A stretch of DNA of 10,472 bases from Alphaproteobacteria bacterium (GTDB lineage Bacteria; Pseudomonadota; Alphaproteobacteria; Thalassobaculales; Thalassobaculaceae), in the NCBI GenBank assembly GCA_028822575.1, contig JAPKDN010000062.1, positions 1 to 10,472 of the forward strand. Reading direction: 5' to 3'. The position numbers and the translations under genes are program-made. The notes beneath the pieces are model-generated. The model made no database searches and had not been told where the DNA came from. It was given only the letters and a program-made list of their open reading frames with translations. Numbering within the stretch: position 1 is the first letter of the stretch; each line of letters opens with the position of its first letter. Of the stretch, positions 7,048 to 10,472 are shown piece after piece.

Positions 7048-8073
7048 TTATCCAGCAATTCGGCGAAAGAAATCCCGATAGTCACGGACGATTTTTTCCT
7101 CAGTGAAACGCGCTTGGAATTCCAGCTCGCCGGCGGCACCGAGACGGCCCGCTAATTCGCTGTCGCCGGATACTCTTGAAAGTGCGGCCGCCAGCGCCGC
7201 CGGGGCATCGACCGGGACGAGAATTCCAGTCTCGCCGTCGCGGATCAAATGCAGCGGCCCGTCACTCGACGCCGCCACCACCGGCTTACCTTGAGCCCAA
7301 GCCTCGATCACCACGTTGCCAAGCGGCTCATGCCTGGAGGGGCAGACCAAAATATCTGCGGATGCTATCAAATCCGCAACATCATCACGCCAGCCGAGGA
7401 AGCAAACGCGATCCGCAACACCCAACTCCCTAGCCAAAGCCCGCAGCTCCGCCCCCAACGAGCCATCGCCCGCTAGCCATAGAACCGCACCACGCACGTC
7501 CACCAAGCTCCGAATGAGAACATCGAAAGCCTTATTTTCATGAAATCGGCCAAGGGCGAGGATCACCGTCGCGGTTTCCAGCACGCCCAGTCTTGCGCGA
7601 TCGACCTTGACCCCCTTATCGGTATCGACGAAATTTGCGATGTAGTGCGTCTTTTCGGCGGGCCAACCGTGAGCTATCACGTAGTCGACAATGCCAGGCG
7701 TATTCCCGACGAGATGGTCGCAGTGGCGGTAATTTTTCAGATCATAGTACCCGCCAAGGCGAGCGGCATGCACAAAACGACCGCGCGGCATCTTCACCGT
7801 AGCCCGGTTCATCCATGTCATCACCACATCCGGCTGATAAGCGCGAACCTCTCGGGCAAGTCGCCGTCGGGTGACCAGATCAAGCACGCCACCAAAGGAC
7901 AATTGAACAGGCTCGATCCCGCCCCCCCGCAGCGCGTCGGCGCGGTCCGCGTCGTGGCGGATGATCACCCGTTGCGCCTGCCCGGCACGCTCCAAGGCAA
8001 TGGCAAGACGTGTGAAGAACGCTTCCGCGCCACCATGCCGCGCGCCAGCCATCGCCTGTAAGAGTTTCACCAT
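7048..8073 (-). CDS. GT4-type glycosyltransferase (GT-B fold)
   Basis: This roughly 341-residue retaining glycosyltransferase transfers sugar from a nucleotide donor to a growing glycan, probably at the inner face of the cytoplasmic membrane. The N-terminal domain begins with LLQAMAGARHGGAEAFF, a Gly-rich acceptor loop typical of the family. The C-terminal donor domain has LALGRFHENKAFD (172-184, with Arg176 and Lys181 in the phosphate-binding positions), WLAGDGSL near 199-206 and the EX7E motif Glu249 to Glu257 in HEPLGNVVIEAW. No signal peptide or membrane segment is seen. In-frame starts exist at 8142, 8085 and 8073. I chose 8073 because it puts the conserved LLQAMAG at the N-terminus, but the ribosome site there (GGATGG) is weak. 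Two GT9 proteins nearby suggest lipopolysaccharide core or surface polysaccharide synthesis. Donor and acceptor are unknown. Confidence 0.9.
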   Translation of the reverse strand: MVKLLQAMAGARHGGAEAFFTRLAIALERAGQAQRVIIRHDADRADALRGGGIEPVQLSFGGVLDLVTRRRLAREVRAYQPDVVMTWMNRATVKMPRGRFVHAARLGGYYDLKNYRHCDHLVGNTPGIVDYVIAHGWPAEKTHYIANFVDTDKGVKVDRARLGVLETATVILALGRFHENKAFDVLIRSLVDVRGAVLWLAGDGSLGAELRALARELGVADRVCFLGWRDDVADLIASADILVCPSRHEPLGNVVIEAWAQGKPVVAASSDGPLHLIRDGETGILVPVDAPAALAAALSRVSGDSELAGRLGAAGELEFQARFTEEKIVRDYRDFFRRIAG

Positions 8074-8077
8074 CGTG

Positions 8078-8106
8078 TTGACCATCCACTTGATTTTGTC
8101 GCTAAA
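8078..8106 (+). promoter_or_regulatory. Weak promoter candidate for the GT9 gene at 8199
   Basis: TTGACC (8078-8083) and GCTAAA (8101-8106) are 17 bases apart. The first matches the -35 consensus well, the second only partly, as is common in alphaproteobacteria. The implied leader is about 85 bases and the site lies over the 5' region of the divergent GT4 gene. It was seen by eye only and could be chance. Confidence 0.22.
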
Positions 8107-8198
8107 AGGTCGTGCCAATCGCGCGGATTGTGGTGTAGGCATCGTACCAGGGCAAGGTTACGCCCAATTCACCCGCGCCGATCCCGGAGGTTGGCCGC

Positions 8199-9206
8199 AT
8201 GAACACCCCCCACGACAATCCAGGCGGCACCCTGGTGATCCAACCCTTGCCGGGAATCGGTGACACAATCTGGCATTTGCCACATCTGCGTGCCATCGCC
8301 GATGCCGCCACCGACCGCTCCATCACCCTGTTAACCAAAGAACGCTCCCTCGCCAGGGACTTACTCGCCGGCGCCAATCATGTGCGCGACGTTCTTTATT
8401 TAGAGGCGGATGGCGATCGGCATTCCGGGCCATTTGGTGGATGGCGCCTTGGAAGCAATTTGCGATCACATGGCTTCGGCACGGTTTGGATCCTGCACGG
8501 GTCCGTAAGATATGCCCTAGCCGCCTGCCGCGCCGGGATCCGAAAACGAATTGGCTATGGGATTGGTTGGCAGGACGCGCTCCTCACGTCCCCACACAGT
8601 TTATCGCGACGCGATCAAACGCTGTCGGCCATCGGCAAGGCGAACCGCCTGTTGGAGTTGCACGGCTTGCCAGTATCCGATACCCAACCGGAACTCCCGA
8701 TCCCGGACGCGATCCTCCAAGTCACGAAAACGAGCCAAGCGGCGCTGCATGGCCCGGCCATAGCTCTCGCGATCGGCTCAAGCGAATCATTCAAACAATG
8801 GGGCGTGGATAGGTTTGGCGATTTAATAGCGGCCTCGCGAGAGCGGCTCGGCTGTTCCTTCGTGCTTGTGGGAGGGGCTGGTGACACCGTCGCTGCGCGG
8901 CAACTGACCGATCGATTCCAAAACCCAGACTGGCTTTTGACCGTGATCGGCGCACCGATCCTCGAAGCGGCGGCGTTCGTATCGGGCTGCAAGGCTTGTG
9001 TAGGAAATGACACCGGCATGCTGCAGGTCGCCGCCGCCTGCGGCACCACCTCTCTGGGCCTATTCGGCGGCTCCGTTCCACTAAATCAAGACACGAGGAT
9101 TTTCCCCCTGTCGCCTCCCGGTAATGTCCAACACGGCGAGAACCGAATGGCGGAAATAAGTGTTGATATGGTACTCGAATCACTTCGATCCCTGGACCTT
9201 CGTTAA
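8199..9206 (+). CDS. GT9 (heptosyltransferase-like) glycosyltransferase with altered MHLAA motif
   Basis: This 335-residue protein belongs to the GT9 family, which includes the ADP-heptose:LPS heptosyltransferases of lipopolysaccharide core synthesis. The N-terminal domain has LPGIGDTIWHLPHLRAI (17-33), where the GD pair corresponds to the conserved LGD loop. The C-terminal domain has AIGSSESFKQW (191-201), the VLVGG strand (222-226), and VGNDTGMLQVAAACG followed by LGLFGGS (268-291). In most GT9 proteins the donor-binding segment reads NDTGPMHLAA; here His is replaced by Gln275. GGAGG lies eight bases before the ATG, a strong ribosome site. It diverges from the GT4 gene and overlaps the convergent second GT9 gene by 27 bases. 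Its N-terminus and core are quite unlike that second GT9 protein, so the two are not recent duplicates. Sugar specificity is unknown. Confidence 0.9.
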   Translation: MNTPHDNPGGTLVIQPLPGIGDTIWHLPHLRAIADAATDRSITLLTKERSLARDLLAGANHVRDVLYLEADGDRHSGPFGGWRLGSNLRSHGFGTVWILHGSVRYALAACRAGIRKRIGYGIGWQDALLTSPHSLSRRDQTLSAIGKANRLLELHGLPVSDTQPELPIPDAILQVTKTSQAALHGPAIALAIGSSESFKQWGVDRFGDLIAASRERLGCSFVLVGGAGDTVAARQLTDRFQNPDWLLTVIGAPILEAAAFVSGCKACVGNDTGMLQVAAACGTTSLGLFGGSVPLNQDTRIFPLSPPGNVQHGENRMAEISVDMVLESLRSLDLR

Positions 9207-10145
9207 CAGCATCCCAGCGGTGCCCACAACGGTCTCAACCCGGAGCCCCATCATCAGGTTCGCGTCCGGGCGCGGACGATAGTTCGGGTCCGTGCGAAGA
9301 TCCTCATAACTAAGCTCGGTTCGAGCAACGGCGCAATGCACGCCCCAAGGGGCGTAATTTTCATCCCGAGTCGGTCCGAACAACCCAAGCGTAGGCGCGC
9401 CCGACGCCGCCGCGAGATGCATCAGACCACTGTCATTTCCAATATACAAAGAAGCTCGCGAAATGACCGCCGCCGTATCCAGCACTGACGCTTCCATCAA
9501 ATCGACCAAATTCTCCGGTGGGATCGACTGAAGCAATGGCGCCGCCATTTCACGCTCCCCCGGTCCGCCCACCACCGCGATCCTGGCACCCGCCAGGACC
9601 CCGCCCGGATCGGTCAAGGCGCGCGCCAGGGCCGCGAATCGGTCCGCTGGCCAAATCTTTGCGTCCCAATTCGCGGTCGGCCCCAGTGCCAAAAGAGGGC
9701 GACCGTCGTTTGCTTCGCCCAAAAGGCGGTTCGCGGACCGCCAATGCGCCGGCCCCAACCAAAGCGTGGGAGGTGCCGGAGCCTCCAACCCGAGCGTGTG
9801 TCGCATTTCGTCAACACGATGCGCATACCGGTCGCGTCGACGATACACATGGCGGCGTAGTGTCGGCAGGATATAGGCGGTGGCCGACCCCCGTACATCC
9901 ACGACCATGAACCAACGTTTGGTGATCGTCGCCCCCAACAAGGTTCGCCAATGGGCAAGCCATGGCCCCTTTCGCATCCTGATAATACGTTCGAGACGCG
10001 GCACTGCCTCGAACAGGGATGCCGCGACAGGCCCACAGGCCACGGTGAACCGGGCCTCGGGAAACCGGTCGACCAAATTCTGCAACAACCCTGTCGAAAG
10101 AATTGCATCGCCCAAACGACTGGCTGAAATAAATAAAATGCGCAT
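9180..10145 (-). CDS. GT9 family glycosyltransferase (heptosyltransferase-like)
   Basis: This 321-residue GT9 protein has the canonical layout. It opens MRILFISASRLGDAILSTG with the LGD loop at 11-13. VVDVRGSATA (81-90) and LALGPTANWDAKIWP (152-166) follow, the latter holding the conserved Lys163 region. Then come IAVVGGPGERE (189-199), IGNDSGLMHLAAASGAPT (235-252, with the usual His intact) and LGLFGPT (253-259). It should transfer a heptose or similar sugar onto a lipid-linked acceptor in the cytoplasm during LPS core or surface glycan assembly. The ATG at 10143-10145 is chosen because the family begins with this MRILFIS-type strand. No Shine-Dalgarno precedes it; instead TATAAC sits six bases before the ATG, so the mRNA may be leaderless. 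A TTG at 10223 would add 26 unconserved residues. The 3' end overlaps the convergent GT9 gene. Confidence 0.92.
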   Translation of the reverse strand: MRILFISASRLGDAILSTGLLQNLVDRFPEARFTVACGPVAASLFEAVPRLERIIRMRKGPWLAHWRTLLGATITKRWFMVVDVRGSATAYILPTLRRHVYRRRDRYAHRVDEMRHTLGLEAPAPPTLWLGPAHWRSANRLLGEANDGRPLLALGPTANWDAKIWPADRFAALARALTDPGGVLAGARIAVVGGPGEREMAAPLLQSIPPENLVDLMEASVLDTAAVISRASLYIGNDSGLMHLAAASGAPTLGLFGPTRDENYAPWGVHCAVARTELSYEDLRTDPNYRPRPDANLMMGLRVETVVGTAGMLLTKVQGSK

Positions 10146-10151
10146 TGTCAC

Positions 10152-10157
10152 GTTATA
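10152..10157 (-). promoter_or_regulatory. TATAAC -10 element candidate just before the GT9 start codon
   Basis: On the minus strand TATAAC (five of six consensus bases) is followed by six bases and then the ATG at 10145. If used, transcription would begin at or next to the A of the start codon, giving a leaderless transcript. This would explain the absent ribosome site. No good -35 hexamer is present 16-18 bases upstream, so the support is weak. Confidence 0.3.
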
Positions 10158-10254
10158 GGCAGACGGCGAAGGTCGCGTAAGGTCGATGATCACGAACGCC
10201 GTTCCCGGTCGATCGCCAGCCAATACTCATGGCGATGATCTTATCACAGCGCCC

Positions 10255-10470
10255 CTAGGCTTCCTCACGCAACATCCGAGCCCATTCGAAAGCCACCGTT
10301 CCCGCCTCCGCAGAATTGAAGCATACGCACGTGCCAGATCCATCAGTTCCCACGACCGTCGCGTCCAAGCTTAATTTGGATTTTGGATGCAGTATCGTGA
10401 TAAATTCCCTACCTAGGGAGCCAGCACCGACGATAAGCGACGCCCTTTCGCCGAAACGTTTTGGATCTCG
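10255..10470 (-). CDS. 3' end of an unrecognised protein gene (5' end outside window)
   Basis: This 71-codon open frame runs in from the right edge and ends at TAG (10255-10257). Its residues look like real protein rather than chance. There is an ERASLIVGAGSLGREFITIL segment, a hydrophobic strand followed by a Gly-rich turn, as in a Rossmann-type nucleotide loop. It is followed by LDATVVGTDGSGTCVCFNS and a helical tail, AFEWARMLREEA. The other two minus-strand frames stop early. It lies in the same direction as the GT9 gene, 109 bases upstream of it. I do not recognise the family and cannot say whether VGAGSLG is a genuine dinucleotide-binding loop. A surface-glycan role would be guilt by association only. 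Confidence 0.6.
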   Translation of the reverse strand, partial: RDPKRFGERASLIVGAGSLGREFITILHPKSKLSLDATVVGTDGSGTCVCFNSAEAGTVAFEWARMLREEA

Positions 10471-10472
10471 GA

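Noticed and set aside
7540..8061. A 173-codon plus-strand frame opposite the GT4 glycosyltransferase.
   Set aside because: The GT4 motifs, including EX7E, are clear on the minus strand; this frame has no motif and no convincing ribosome site.
10153..10230. A 25-residue minus-strand frame from ATG (10228-10230), ending 7 bases before the GT9 start, considered as a leader peptide.
   Set aside because: It has a weak ribosome site, no low-complexity or attenuator-like content, and no hairpin pair was seen. Chance is the simpler explanation.
1..10472. Search by eye for CRISPR arrays, long direct repeats, insertion-sequence ends, tRNA genes, phage or defence genes.
   Set aside because: None was seen. 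All large frames belong to metabolic, envelope or glycan-synthesis families.

Overview
The window looks like a stretch of an alphaproteobacterial chromosome, Rhodospirillales- or Rhizobiales-like. This is judged from gene content, moderately high GC (estimated by eye, not computed), strong C/G at third codon positions, and AGG-type ribosome binding sites mixed with several TTG starts. There are no tRNA or rRNA genes, no insertion sequence, no CRISPR array and no phage genes. The window is densely coding: no gene-free stretch reaches 300 bases, and the longest (about 180 bases, 1854-2032) may hold a decayed gene end.

Left part (1-3571), small-molecule catabolism. A DapA-family pyruvate-dependent lyase or dehydratase, cut by the left edge, runs convergently into an enolase-superfamily (mandelate racemase/muconate lactonizing type) enzyme. 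A class I acyl-CoA synthetase diverges from it. Sugar-acid or hydroxy-acid breakdown is a reasonable guess for the first two, but the substrate cannot be read from sequence. Both depart from textbook members: the DapA-like protein lacks the usual substrate-carboxylate Arg, and the enolase-superfamily protein has KxQ in place of KxK.

Middle part (3572-5480), minus strand. A small lipoprotein, a secreted Sel1-repeat protein and a heme-dependent oxidative N-demethylase-like (DUF3445) protein lie in one direction with gaps of about 30-40 bases, so they are probably co-transcribed. The last one ends exactly where the acyl-CoA synthetase ends, with the two stop codons abutting.

Next (5545-7044) is a monocistronic-looking beta-alanine/omega-amino acid:pyruvate aminotransferase with a candidate promoter, an inverted-repeat operator candidate and a hairpin terminator of its own. 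Beta-alanine or another omega-amine would be deaminated to a semialdehyde.

Right part (7048-10145), cell-surface glycan assembly. It holds a GT4-type glycosyltransferase and two GT9 (heptosyltransferase-like) proteins, consistent with lipopolysaccharide core or another surface polysaccharide. The first pair is divergent; the two GT9 genes converge and overlap by 27 bases at their 3' ends. At the right edge (10255-10470) is the 3' end of an unrecognised minus-strand gene.

I do not see a clear new multi-gene system. The items most worth checking are the active-site substitutions, the frame-broken coding remnant at 1883-2016, a possible leaderless GT9 gene, and the pairing of a DUF3445 enzyme with exported proteins.
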